Assembly: GCA_964531695.1 (NCBI GenBank)
Contig: CAZHEH010000002.1
Span: 62,001 to 126,000, forward strand
Source of the DNA: JAGXKT01 sp964531695
Lineage (GTDB): Bacteria; Planctomycetota; Phycisphaerae; SM23-33
Length of the DNA stretch: 64,000 nt
Direction of reading: 5' to 3'
Shown here piece after piece: positions 52,672-61,882 of this stretch (position 1 is the stretch's first letter; the number at the start of each line of letters is the position of its first letter). The notes under the pieces were generated by a model. It had not been told where the DNA came from. It did no database searches and was given only the letters and a program-made list of their open reading frames with translations. The position numbers and the translations under genes were made by a program.

Positions 52672-53882
52672 GAACGCGATACGGGAGCATCCCGGGGCTG
52701 CTGGGAAGCGTAGTGCTTCTGGCGGGCATCGCGGGCGTGTGTCTGGCGCAGGGTGCCGCGGGCGAGTCCATCGTCGACGACTGGGCGAGCATGACGGACG
52801 AGGAGAAGGACGCCTACTACGACCGCGTCGCCGCGGCACGGCTGGCTAACGAGCGTGACGCCGTCGCCACGGAGATCCGCGAGGACCTGCTGTATGACGC
52901 CGCCGCCAAGGACAAGGCGGCGGAGATCCTCGGAACGGATCCCGAAGACACCCAGGCGGATAACATCGACCGCATCTGCCGGGCCTTCGCGGCCGTGGAT
53001 GCCGAGTTCGCTGAGGCGTACGCCCCCTACGAGGCGGGCGAGCCGGAAAAGGCGCTGGAGGTCCTCGGCGAGGTTCTCGACGTCCGCCAGACGAGCTACC
53101 GCAGCGCGGCGCTGCACTATCTCGCGGGGGAATGCCTCCAGGAATTGGAGCGGTATGACGAGGCCGTGGAGCGCTACGGCGTGATCCTTGCGGTCATGCG
53201 GGACCGCATCAGCTTCGCCTCCATGGCGGCCGTGCGCGGCGCCGAGGCCCGCGAGGCCGAGGGACGGTTCTACCACGCCCTCCGCATGTACATGTACTGC
53301 CTGCGGGAGTATGATCTGACGCTCTCGACGGAGGAGTACAATCGCATCTACAAGCGGGCGAAGTACCTGGCGGACATCTACGCCGACCCGGCCAACGCCC
53401 TGGCCGAGCGGATGGAGGAGGTCAAGCAGCGGCTGGCGGAGACCGACAGCGGCGAGGCAACGCGCGAGAAGCAGGATGAGATCGCGGCCGTTCTGATCGA
53501 CCTCATCAAGTTCGCCGAGGAGAACAGCGGCGGAGGCGGCGGCTCCAGCCCGCAGCAGAACCAGGCCCAGAAGGGGGGCGATAATGAAGGCCGTAAGCCG
53601 GGCGCGGGCCGGCCGAAGCCCGCCGGGCCGAGGGGCACGCCCAGTCGTCCGAGCGGCCCGGCCGAGGCCAGTGGCTTGCCTCCGGGCATCGCCGAACGGC
53701 CGGGCGAGCTGGACCCGGCCGCCCCGGGCGACACCGCCTCGGAGGACTGGAACCGGCTGCCCAAAGAAGAGCGGGATCGCATCGAGGCGGCCATGCGGAA
53801 GCTTCATCCGGAGAAATACCGCCGGCGGATCGAGGCGTACCGCAAGGCGATGGCGTCCGAAGACGAGGAGGACGTGGATTGA
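52668..53882 (+). CDS. TPR-repeat protein with proline-rich linker
   Basis: 404 residues. A signal peptide (LLGSVVLLAGIAGVCLAQ) precedes TPR-like helices: FAEAYAPYEAGEPEKALEVL, ALHYLAGECLQELERYDEAV and EAEGRFYHALRMYMYCLREY. Then comes a Gly/Pro/Gln-rich linker of about 80 residues and a short helical end. TPR proteins often dock partners in such clusters. Translation is coupled by the ATGA overlap with the preceding gene and by TTGA with the next. Confidence 0.8.
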   Translation: MRTRYGSIPGLLGSVVLLAGIAGVCLAQGAAGESIVDDWASMTDEEKDAYYDRVAAARLANERDAVATEIREDLLYDAAAKDKAAEILGTDPEDTQADNIDRICRAFAAVDAEFAEAYAPYEAGEPEKALEVLGEVLDVRQTSYRSAALHYLAGECLQELERYDEAVERYGVILAVMRDRISFASMAAVRGAEAREAEGRFYHALRMYMYCLREYDLTLSTEEYNRIYKRAKYLADIYADPANALAERMEEVKQRLAETDSGEATREKQDEIAAVLIDLIKFAEENSGGGGGSSPQQNQAQKGGDNEGRKPGAGRPKPAGPRGTPSRPSGPAEASGLPPGIAERPGELDPAAPGDTASEDWNRLPKEERDRIEAAMRKLHPEKYRRRIEAYRKAMASEDEEDVD

Positions 53883-55063
53883 GGCGCGTTCTCTCGGTGA
53901 TTCTGGTCCTGGCCGGGTCGGCCGCGGCGCTGGGCGAGCGGGTCGAACGCATCGACGGGCGCCGGGTCGAGGGCGACTTGGTCTCTCTCGGGGCGGACAA
54001 GCTGGTGCTCGAGGTCGGGGACGAGCGCGAGGAGATCGCGTCCGACGAGGTCTCGCGGATCGAGCTGGGTGAGCCCGATGACATCATGGCCAGCGCCGGC
54101 GCCCCCGTCCTGGTCACCGACGCGGGCGACAAGTTGCCCGCCGCGGGGCTCGTGCTGTCCGACGGCACGCTTGGCCTGGACGCGGGCCTGCTGGGCGATG
54201 TCGAGTTGCCCATCGCTGCCGGCGGCGTGCTGTATCAGCCGCCGCCCGCGATGACCGCGGGCGAGGTCCGGAAGCGCTGCGAGGAGATGCGCATCGAGCG
54301 AGTCCCGCAGGACCAGCTCGTGATCGCCAAGGAAGATGGCCAGTGGCTCACCGTCGCGGGCGCCCTCAAGGGGATGACGGCCGAGAAGATCACCTTCCGT
54401 TGGAAGGACGAGGATCGCACGTTCGACCGCTCGCTGGCGGTGGCGGTGTTCTTCGCGCAGGGCGGCGAAGACGAGGCGCCGCGCAAGGGCTCGCTCGTCG
54501 CCCGAGGCGGGGCGACGGTCGGCTTCAGCGACATCGAGATCGACGAGGCCAAGATGGCATTCACCAGCCCGCTGCTGGGACGGGTGGAGGTGCCGCGGGA
54601 GGTCATCGCGGTCGTGCGATTCAACTCCCATCGAGTCACCCGCCTGACGGAGATGGAGCCGGACCGCATCGAGGAATACGGCGTGTTCACGACGTTCCCG
54701 CACCGGGTCAACGCCTCGGCCGGCGGCGGGCCGCTCCGGCTGGACGGGCAGACGTACGAGACGGGGCTCGGCCTGCACAGCCATTGCGAGTTGACTTGGT
54801 CGCTGGCCGGGCGCTTCTCGGAATTCGTCGCGATCGTGGGCATCGACGACGCGGTTCGGCCGGCCGGCGAGGCCGTGGTGACCTTCCTGGGCGACGGCGA
54901 GCCCCTGGCCGAGCCCATGACCGTCTCCGGCACCGGGGAAGCGAGGCCGGTGCGCCTTGACGTTACGGGTGTGCGGCGGTTCACGGTGCGCGTCGAGTTC
55001 GGCCCGCACGGCCTGGACGTGGCCGACCACGTGGACCTCGCCGAAGCGCGGCTCATCCAGTAG
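53879..55063 (+). CDS. NPCBM/NEW2-like carbohydrate-binding protein
   Basis: 394 residues. A signal peptide (RRVLSVILVLAGSAAALG) is followed by an SH3-like or beta-rich region with repeats of the type RVEGDLVSLGADKLVLEV, and a C-terminal NPCBM-like domain: GQTYETGLGLHSHCELTWSL, VGIDDAVRPAGEAVVTFLGDG and FTVRVEFGPHGLDVADHVDL. NPCBM domains bind glycans and are abundant in planctomycete secreted proteins. The start is TTG at 53879, overlapping the preceding TGA, which is supported by the signal peptide beginning there. Last gene of the cluster; folE follows 97 bp downstream. Confidence 0.83.
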   Translation: MRRVLSVILVLAGSAAALGERVERIDGRRVEGDLVSLGADKLVLEVGDEREEIASDEVSRIELGEPDDIMASAGAPVLVTDAGDKLPAAGLVLSDGTLGLDAGLLGDVELPIAAGGVLYQPPPAMTAGEVRKRCEEMRIERVPQDQLVIAKEDGQWLTVAGALKGMTAEKITFRWKDEDRTFDRSLAVAVFFAQGGEDEAPRKGSLVARGGATVGFSDIEIDEAKMAFTSPLLGRVEVPREVIAVVRFNSHRVTRLTEMEPDRIEEYGVFTTFPHRVNASAGGGPLRLDGQTYETGLGLHSHCELTWSLAGRFSEFVAIVGIDDAVRPAGEAVVTFLGDGEPLAEPMTVSGTGEARPVRLDVTGVRRFTVRVEFGPHGLDVADHVDLAEARLIQ

Positions 55064-55160
55064 CGGCCCGGCCGGCCCGCGAGGCCGCGAGTTCATCTCA
55101 CGGTTTGACCCCCACGGCCGCGTGGGACTATAAGTGCACGTCTGCCCTGGGAGACATCGC

Positions 55161-55739
55161 ATGAATCGTCCCGAACACAAGGTCGACACCGAGATCATCG
55201 AGCAGGCCGTCCGGCAGATCCTCTGCGCCATCGGCGAGGACCCGGAGCGCGAGGGCCTGCGGGAGACGCCTCGGCGAGTCGCGGCCATGTACGAGGAGCT
55301 GTTCAGCGGGATGTTCGAAGACCCCGCGCGGCATCTCGTGGTGAACTTCACGGAGCAGTATGACGAGATGGTCGTGCTGCGCGACGTGCCGTTCTACTCG
55401 ATGTGCGAGCATCACCTGCTGCCTTTCATGGGCAAGGCGCACGTGGCGTACCTGCCGCGGGGCAAGGTCGTTGGCATCAGCAAGCTGGCGCGGGTCGTGG
55501 GCGTCTGCGCCCGCCGCCCGCAGGTGCAGGAGCGCCTGACCAGCCAGATCGCCGACCTGCTCATGAGCAAGCTGAACGCCAAGGGCGCCGGCGTGATCCT
55601 CGAGGCCGAACACACCTGCATGACCATCCGGGGCGTTCGCAAGCCCGGTTCGATCATGGTGACCTCCGCCATGCGCGGGCTGTTCAAGAGCAACCTGGCC
55701 ACGCGGACCGAGGCGATCAACCTCATGCGCGGCCGGTAG
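55161..55739 (+). CDS. folE: GTP cyclohydrolase I
   Basis: 192 residues. Converts GTP to dihydroneopterin triphosphate, the first step of folate and pterin synthesis, as a homodecameric zinc enzyme in the cytosol. Zinc ligands are the Cys and His in FYSMCEHHLLPF (near 76-87) and the later Cys in AEHTCMTIRGVRKPGS. The N-terminal GLRETPRRVAAMYEELFSG and C-terminal FKSNLATRTEAINLM are family blocks. The ATG at 55161 follows GGGAGA. It is probably separate from the preceding cluster. Confidence 0.97.
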   Translation: MNRPEHKVDTEIIEQAVRQILCAIGEDPEREGLRETPRRVAAMYEELFSGMFEDPARHLVVNFTEQYDEMVVLRDVPFYSMCEHHLLPFMGKAHVAYLPRGKVVGISKLARVVGVCARRPQVQERLTSQIADLLMSKLNAKGAGVILEAEHTCMTIRGVRKPGSIMVTSAMRGLFKSNLATRTEAINLMRGR

Positions 55740-55880
55740 GGCGACGGCGCCCGCACCCACGGCGCGCCAAGCCCGAGGCGAACCGGGTCGTGCGGGGAGG
55801 GCCGCGTCTGTGGCCGCTCGCCGGACCCGGCGGACGGATTCCGGAAACGGTCTCGGTGTTCTCCGGGCCGGGCCGTCGGA

Positions 55881-57206
55881 TCAGCGTGCGGGGACGGGGT
55901 AGGTCACGCCGCCGGAGGGGAAGACGGTCACGCGGGCCTCGGCGCCGCTACGCGCGGCGTCGGCCGCCTCGATCGCATCGGCGGGGTCGCCGTAGACCTC
56001 CATGCCCGGGAAGGTGATGCCCCGCTCGTGCAGCGCCGGCGAGACCAGCAGCAGCGGGTTGCGGTGCAGCGTCCGCAGCGCCATGCGGACGAAGAACGCC
56101 GCGTCGCCCGCCAGTCGCGGCACGATCCGCGTGACCAGCGCCGAGAGCGACTCGGGTCCCAGCCAACGCACGGCCCGCCGCGTCCAGGCGGGGCTTAGTG
56201 GCCAGTTAGGCACGCTCATGTTGGACAGCCCGCCCTCGCAGCGGCTCAGGCACAGAATCGGCGCGCCCGGCGCCGCCGCCCATCGCGTGTTGGCGATGCA
56301 CTTGAACGTCTGCCACAGGTCGTTGTCCAGCGGGTGGGCGTTGGTGATGAGCACTTCCGCCGGCGCCTCGGTCACGATGCCGCAGGCCACCGCGCACTGC
56401 TTGGCGACCATCCGGTGCGTCGCCACGGGCTCCCCGGCCGCCACGTGGGCCGGACGCCCCTCGCCGTCCAGAACGTACTGCACCGTGAACGTCGTGCCGC
56501 CGGCCGCGTCCAGCAGCTTGCCCGCCGCGTCGATCGTCCGACGCATCGGGTTCTCCTCCGGCCTCGTGCCCACGAGTTGGCGCTCCGTCCGTCCGATGCC
56601 GAGCCGGTGGAGCCCCCCGATCGTGTCCTGTCGGGCGCAGCCGGGGTGTAGCATCTTATAGCCGCCGCCGAAGCCGGCCTGGAGGTGCGGGTTGACGGCC
56701 GAGACGATGATCCGAAGGTCCGCCTCCGCCACGCCCCGCTCCGTCCACACCTCGACGCGTCCGACCCGCCCCAGGTGCACGTATGCCGAGTCGTCCCGCC
56801 ACGGGTTGCTCCGCCAGGGGACGCCCTCGGCCGCGTCGCCGAGTTTCTCGGCCGCCTGCTCCTCGGTCATCTGAGGGTGCATGCCTGTCGCGAAGCAGAC
56901 GCGAAGCCGCTCCGGCTCGACGCCGGCGTGTCGGATCTCCCGCATCAGCACCGGCAGGATCTCGGGCAGGGGGCTGTGACGGGAGGCGTCTTCGAGAACC
57001 AGCTCAATGCGTCCGGATTTGTGCTGGGCCAGCAGCGCGTCGAGCCCCGGCCCGGCCGCCGGCTGATTCAGCGTCAGCGCGAGGCGATCCGCCCAGTCCG
57101 CCGGCGCCGGCTGCATCTGGGGCGTGGCGGTCTGCTGTATTTTCCAGTGCGGGGGCAGGGCCAGAGTGAGCGCATCCGGGCCCCATGGCACGGAGAGTTC
57201 GGGCAT
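55881..57206 (-). CDS. LarA-like (DUF2088) nickel-dependent racemase-family protein
   Basis: 441 residues. The N-terminal DUF2088 domain carries EDASRHSPLPEILPVLMREI near residues 73-92, the FATGMHPQMTEEQ segment and the catalytic or pincer-binding region with GFGGGYKMLHPGCARQDTI; a C-terminal Rossmann-like part contains PAEVLITNAHPLDNDLWQ. LarA uses a nickel-pincer cofactor and racemises or epimerises hydroxy acids. Family members in Planctomycetes likely act on sugar acids; the substrate is unknown here, and no larB, larC or larE is visible. The start at 57206 has an AAAGGA site. Confidence 0.87.
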   Translation of the reverse strand: MPELSVPWGPDALTLALPPHWKIQQTATPQMQPAPADWADRLALTLNQPAAGPGLDALLAQHKSGRIELVLEDASRHSPLPEILPVLMREIRHAGVEPERLRVCFATGMHPQMTEEQAAEKLGDAAEGVPWRSNPWRDDSAYVHLGRVGRVEVWTERGVAEADLRIIVSAVNPHLQAGFGGGYKMLHPGCARQDTIGGLHRLGIGRTERQLVGTRPEENPMRRTIDAAGKLLDAAGGTTFTVQYVLDGEGRPAHVAAGEPVATHRMVAKQCAVACGIVTEAPAEVLITNAHPLDNDLWQTFKCIANTRWAAAPGAPILCLSRCEGGLSNMSVPNWPLSPAWTRRAVRWLGPESLSALVTRIVPRLAGDAAFFVRMALRTLHRNPLLLVSPALHERGITFPGMEVYGDPADAIEAADAARSGAEARVTVFPSGGVTYPVPAR

Positions 57207-57244
57207 GGACGGTCCTTTCCAGGCGGGGCGCCGGAGATCGTCTC

Positions 57245-58102
57245 TCAGCCCCGCTTCCGTCCGACGCAGACATGGTATACGCCGATCGGCTCGGGAATCG
57301 AGACGAAATCGTCGAACCCGGCCGGGCGCATCAGCTCCGCCAGCTCCTCCGGCGTGCGGTGTGTCATGTGAAGCCCGAAGACCCGCCGGCAGAAGCGGTC
57401 CGTGCCGTGCGCCTTCGAGATGCTGTTGAACACGATGTGCGAGCCGTCCGGCATGACCTTGGACACGGCCGAGAGGATGTCCCGGATCTGCTCGTCGGTG
57501 AGGTATTCGCAGATGCCGATCATCTTGACGATGTCCGGCGGCGTTTCGAGCAGCCGTTCGATATTCCGCACGTCGTCGTGGACGTAGCGGACGCGGTCGG
57601 CCAGCCCCAACTCCTCGGCGATTCGCTGGCCGTAGGGGAACGCGTCGGGGTTCAGGTCCACGAGCGTGGCGCGGGCCTCCCGGTTGGCGCGGGACATGGC
57701 GTCGAGCGTGATCCGCCCGGGGCCCGCCCCGAGGGCCAGCAGGTGCGCCGGCTCGTGCGGGCACTGGTCGATCAGCCCGGCGATGAGCCGCCCGGCCAGG
57801 CGCCGGCGGTTCCGCAGCGCGGTCGGGATCGTCCCGCCGCCGACGAGGATCTTGTCGGCCACCTGCTGCGCCCGCCCCTCGTAGCTGATGACCATGCTCC
57901 GCCAGCCGCCGGGATCCACCCAGTTCGCCGCGGCCAGCTCGCTCTTGCCCAGACGCAGCAGGGCCCGGGTCAGCCCGGCCGGGGCGTAATTGGCGATCGG
58001 GTTGATGACGGCCGTCTTCATCAGCCGACCGACCGCGCCGAACCGCTCGAACTCCACCTCGGAGGCCCAGGAATGTAGCGTGTTCTCGGTGTCAGTCATC
58101 AC
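57245..58102 (-). CDS. Class I SAM-dependent methyltransferase
   Basis: 285 residues. S-adenosylmethionine-binding Rossmann domain with motif I LLALGAGPGRITLDAM (near residue 121), motif II ATLVDLNPDAF and motif III VRYVHDDVRNIERLL; a C-terminal segment GSHIVFNSISKAHG follows. The N-terminal 100 residues are helical and of unknown fold. The substrate is unknown. 38 bp upstream of the LarA-like gene, so possibly co-transcribed. ATG at 58102 or 58099. Confidence 0.85.
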   Translation of the reverse strand: MMTDTENTLHSWASEVEFERFGAVGRLMKTAVINPIANYAPAGLTRALLRLGKSELAAANWVDPGGWRSMVISYEGRAQQVADKILVGGGTIPTALRNRRRLAGRLIAGLIDQCPHEPAHLLALGAGPGRITLDAMSRANREARATLVDLNPDAFPYGQRIAEELGLADRVRYVHDDVRNIERLLETPPDIVKMIGICEYLTDEQIRDILSAVSKVMPDGSHIVFNSISKAHGTDRFCRRVFGLHMTHRTPEELAELMRPAGFDDFVSIPEPIGVYHVCVGRKRG

Positions 58103-58234
58103 ATGAGTATATCGGCTCGGCGGCCCGAAAACCTACACGCGCGGGCGCCTAAAGTTTCGCGCCGCTCCCGGCCGATAAAACGTGCGGCGCCGGACGCCGG
58201 CGACTCCGTCTAGGCCGCAACCGAGGATGTGACG

Positions 58235-58567
58235 ATGACCAAGCGGGAGCTGATCGACGAAATTATCCGCCTGAACCGGAGCGCATTGCCGGCGTTCCTC
58301 GCTCACTTCAGCGACGACGAGCTGACCGAGTACCTCGAGCACCTCCAACGCGTGCAGTCGCCGCGAATCTCGGGGCAGCAGGCCTGCTACGGGCAATACG
58401 TCCCGGAGTGCCGCGTCGAGGACAAGCGGCCGGCGGGTCGTCCGGAACGTCCTACCGTTTGCGTCGCGGCCCACTCCCGGCAGCCCGCGGCCGTCGGCGC
58501 CCACGCAAGCCCTTCGCCCTTCGCCCACAGCTCGCCGATCGCCGCAATCCGTCACTGGCTGTTCTGA
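58235..58567 (+). CDS. Small protein of unknown function
   Basis: 110 residues. The first 45 residues are helical and acidic, MTKRELIDEIIRLNRSALPA followed by FLAHFSDDELTEYLEHLQRV, a coding-like amphipathic pattern. The second half is Pro-, Ala- and Arg-rich and may be a non-functional extension. GAGG at an 8-nt spacing precedes the ATG at 58235, with GTG 58229 as alternative. I do not recognise the family. Lying ahead of the GH38 gene on the same strand, it may belong to its transcript. Confidence 0.55.
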   Translation: MTKRELIDEIIRLNRSALPAFLAHFSDDELTEYLEHLQRVQSPRISGQQACYGQYVPECRVEDKRPAGRPERPTVCVAAHSRQPAAVGAHASPSPFAHSSPIAAIRHWLF

Positions 58568-58721
58568 GCTCGTCTCCTCGCCGGCCCGCGGCGCTCTCGC
58601 GGACGGCCCGCCGTACCGCTGCGCCCTCACCCTTCGACCGCGCTTGACTTGGCCCCCGTTTTGCCTTCTGCTGCCGGTTTCGGACCGCGGGCCGCTTTCC
58701 CGCACATGCAGTGGAGACGCT

Positions 58722-61700
58722 ATGGGCAAGGAGCAGGAAATCCGGGAGGTCTTCGCCGGCTGGCGCCTCGGGATCAAGAAGAAGTTCCGCGGCATCGCCG
58801 ACTTCCACGAGCGGGCGCAGATGCGCTTCGAGGTCGTCCTCGACGCGATCTTCCCGAAGAAGGTCCCTCTCAACGAGTGGCAGATCCGCCGGGCCTATCA
58901 CCGCGGAATCGACGACTACGAGTGGATCGACCCGGACTGGTGGACGATCCAGGTCGGCGAGAACTGGGGCGGGCCGAACTACACCGCCTTCTTCCGGCGC
59001 AGCGCCGAGGTCCCCGACGAGCTGGCCGGCGAACGGCTCGTCCTGCGGATGTTCACGCGCGGCGACGGGCTGCTGAAGGTCAACGGCAAGCCCTATCACG
59101 GCCTCGACCCGTTCCGCTACGTCGTGCCGTTGGCGGAGTCGGCCGAGCCGGGCGCCCGGTACGACTTCGAGCTTGAGACGTACATGAGCTGGCACTGGGG
59201 GAACGTCGAGCGGAACAACTTCGAGCTGGCCGACCTCGCCGCGTTCGACGCCGAAGTCTGGCGCGTCTACTGGGATCTCCGGGCGGCCGAGAAGCTGCTG
59301 GACATCCCGAACATCGACCCGGACCTGGCCGACTTCGTCGAGCACAACCTGTGGGAGGCGATGAAGCTCATACCGCTTCAGTCGTCGGACCCGCGGGCCC
59401 TGCGGCGGGCGATTCTGGCCGCGGGCGAGGCCGCGCGGGCGACGATCTACCGGGCCGAGGGCCATCGCATCCAGGGGCTGATGCACCTCGTCGGCCACTC
59501 GCACCTCGACGTGGTCTACATGTGGCCGTACCGGGAGTTCGTTCGCAAGATCGGGCGGACGCACGCGACGATGTTGCGGCTGATGGAGCAGTACCCCGAG
59601 TTCACCTTCGCCCAGAGCCAGGCCAAGCTGTACGCGGACATGAAAACCTACTGGCCGGACCTGTACGAGCAGGTCAAGGCGAGGATCGCGGAGGGCCGGT
59701 GGGAACCGATCGGGGCGTTCTGGGTCGAGCCGGACTGCAACCTGATCTCGGGCGAGTCCTTCGTGCGGCAGGTGCTCTACGGGCAGCTCTTCTTCGAGCG
59801 CGAATTCGGCCTGCGGAGCCGCACGTGCTGGCAGCCGGACGTGTTCGGCATGTCGTGGGCGATGCCGCAGATTCTCGCCCGCAGCGGCGTGGAGTACGTG
59901 CTGACCAACAAGATGGTGCCGTGGAACGACACGAACCCGTGGAAGCTCAACACGTTCTGGTGGGAGGGCGTGGACGGCTCGCGGGTGATGGGCATCGTCC
60001 CGCCGGGGCACTTCATCGGCACCGTCGATCCGGACGACATCCACACGCAGTGGCGGAGCTTCTCCGACCGGGCGACGGTCGGCGAGACGCTGCACATCTT
60101 CGGCTGGGGCGACGGCGGCGGCGGGCCCGACCCGGAGGAGATCGAAAGCGGCCTGCGATACCGGGACTGCATCGGCATGCCGCGGATGGAGTACACCACT
60201 TGCGAGAAGGCCTTTGACAGCATCCGCGAGGCCGCCCGCGGCGTCGACCTGCCCGTGCTGGCCGACGAGGTCTACCTGGAGGCCCACCGCGGAACCTTCA
60301 CCAACAAGGGCCGCCTCAAGAAGCTCAACCGCCGCGGCGAGTACCTGCTGCGCGAGACGGAGATGGCCGCGGCCTTCGCGTGGCTTGCGGGCGGGGAGTA
60401 CCCGGCCGATCAGATCGAGACGGCCTGGAAGGACCTGCTCGGCACGCAGTTCCACGACGCCGTGCCCGGAACGCACACGACGGAGGTTTACAACGAATTG
60501 CTGGAGGACTACGACCGCATTCGAGGCGAGGCGGCGCCGCTGCGCGACGCGGCCGTGACGGAACTCCTCGGCGGCCCGGCGGACGAGGACGGCTGCCTGG
60601 TGGCGACGAACGCGCTGCTGCACGAGCGCTCGGATACGCTGTCCGTGCCGTTCTCGGAGCTGGTGGACCGGGCCGTGCTGGGTGCGGACGGCGCGCCGCT
60701 GCCGCAGCAGCGCGTCACGGACCTGGACGGACGAGAGCGCCTGCTCGTGCGGGTCGGCGGCGTGCCCGGCGTGGGCATCCGGCGGCTCGGCCTGGCCAAG
60801 ACGGCCGGCGAGGCGCCGGCGGCTGAGTGGCCGAAGGCCGACGGGCGCTCGCTGGAGAACGAGCACCTGCGAGCGGAGTTCAACGGCGCCGGGGAGCTGA
60901 CCCGCCTGCTGGACAAGGACGCCGGGCGCGAGGTGCTGGTCGCGGGCGAGGCGGGGAACCGCTTCGAGTTGTTCGAGGACACGCCCGGCCGCTACGACGC
61001 CTGGGACCTCGTCGAGACGTACCAGGACCATCCCATCGACATCTCGGGCAACGCAGAGCTTACGGTCGATGAGACCGGGCCGGTCCGCGCGTCGCTGCTG
61101 CTGGCCCGGCCGTGCGCGGGCTCGCGCATTCGCCAGCGGATCTCGCTGGAGCAAGGCGCCCGGCAGCTCACCTTTGAGACCGAGGTACACTGGGTCGAGC
61201 GGCAGCGGATTCTGAAGGTCGCGTTCCCGTTCGAGATTCACGCGACGCACGCCACGTTCGACATGGCCTTCGGCAGCATCCAGCGGCCGAACCATCGCAA
61301 CAGCTCGTACGATAAGGCCCGCTTCGAGGTCTGCGGGCACGAGTGGGCGGACCTGTCCCAAGGCGACTACGGCGTCTCGCTGCTCAACGACTGCAAGTAC
61401 GGGCATGACGTGCTCGGCAAGCGGATGCGTCTGACGTTGCTGAAGGGGTCGATCTACCCGGATCCGGAGGCGGACAAGGAGACGCACTACTTCACATACG
61501 CCGTCTACCCGCACTGCGGCGGCTGGGCGCAGGCCGGGACGATCCGGCGCGCCCGCGAGCTGAACGCGCCGATGCGCGCCTGCATCGGGCCCGCCGGCGA
61601 GGAGACGGGGTGGTTCCTGAGCTGCGACGCAACGAACGTGACGCTCGAGGCCGTCAAGCGGTCCGAGGACGGCGAGCACCTCATCGTCCGGCTCGTCGAG

Positions 61701-61877
61701 CGCGGCAACGGCTCGCCCGCGGGCACGCTGCGGCTTGCCCGGCCGATCGAGCAGGCGTGGTCCTCCAACCTGCTGGAAGAGGCCGAGGACGAGCTGCCCG
61801 TCGCTGAGGGCGGCGTAGCGTTGCGGTTCCGCCCGTTCGAGATCAAGACGATCCGACTGGCCGTGAGCGAGGGCTGA
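58722..61877 (+). CDS. GH38-family alpha-mannosidase
   Basis: 1,051 residues. Glycoside hydrolase family 38, retaining alpha-mannosidase with a zinc ion. The zinc motif HSHLD (259-263) lies in GHSHLDVVYMWPYREF; the nucleophile Asp373 lies in WQPDVFGMSWAMPQIL. The central helical domain and a large beta-domain (about 600-1050) follow. The N-terminal 230 residues are an accessory domain with beta-sandwich character (WGGPNYTAFFRRSAEVPDEL). No signal peptide is evident, so it may be cytosolic, degrading imported mannosides. The ATG at 58722 follows GGAGAC. It ends 5 nt before ispD. Confidence 0.9.
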   Translation: MGKEQEIREVFAGWRLGIKKKFRGIADFHERAQMRFEVVLDAIFPKKVPLNEWQIRRAYHRGIDDYEWIDPDWWTIQVGENWGGPNYTAFFRRSAEVPDELAGERLVLRMFTRGDGLLKVNGKPYHGLDPFRYVVPLAESAEPGARYDFELETYMSWHWGNVERNNFELADLAAFDAEVWRVYWDLRAAEKLLDIPNIDPDLADFVEHNLWEAMKLIPLQSSDPRALRRAILAAGEAARATIYRAEGHRIQGLMHLVGHSHLDVVYMWPYREFVRKIGRTHATMLRLMEQYPEFTFAQSQAKLYADMKTYWPDLYEQVKARIAEGRWEPIGAFWVEPDCNLISGESFVRQVLYGQLFFEREFGLRSRTCWQPDVFGMSWAMPQILARSGVEYVLTNKMVPWNDTNPWKLNTFWWEGVDGSRVMGIVPPGHFIGTVDPDDIHTQWRSFSDRATVGETLHIFGWGDGGGGPDPEEIESGLRYRDCIGMPRMEYTTCEKAFDSIREAARGVDLPVLADEVYLEAHRGTFTNKGRLKKLNRRGEYLLRETEMAAAFAWLAGGEYPADQIETAWKDLLGTQFHDAVPGTHTTEVYNELLEDYDRIRGEAAPLRDAAVTELLGGPADEDGCLVATNALLHERSDTLSVPFSELVDRAVLGADGAPLPQQRVTDLDGRERLLVRVGGVPGVGIRRLGLAKTAGEAPAAEWPKADGRSLENEHLRAEFNGAGELTRLLDKDAGREVLVAGEAGNRFELFEDTPGRYDAWDLVETYQDHPIDISGNAELTVDETGPVRASLLLARPCAGSRIRQRISLEQGARQLTFETEVHWVERQRILKVAFPFEIHATHATFDMAFGSIQRPNHRNSSYDKARFEVCGHEWADLSQGDYGVSLLNDCKYGHDVLGKRMRLTLLKGSIYPDPEADKETHYFTYAVYPHCGGWAQAGTIRRARELNAPMRACIGPAGEETGWFLSCDATNVTLEAVKRSEDGEHLIVRLVERGNGSPAGTLRLARPIEQAWSSNLLEEAEDELPVAEGGVALRFRPFEIKTIRLAVSEG

Positions 61878-61882
61878 GCATC

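Noticed and set aside
58452..61679. Minus-strand ORF of 1,075 residues opposite the GH38 gene
   Set aside because: Same reason: an antisense shadow of a GC-rich gene with unambiguous family motifs.
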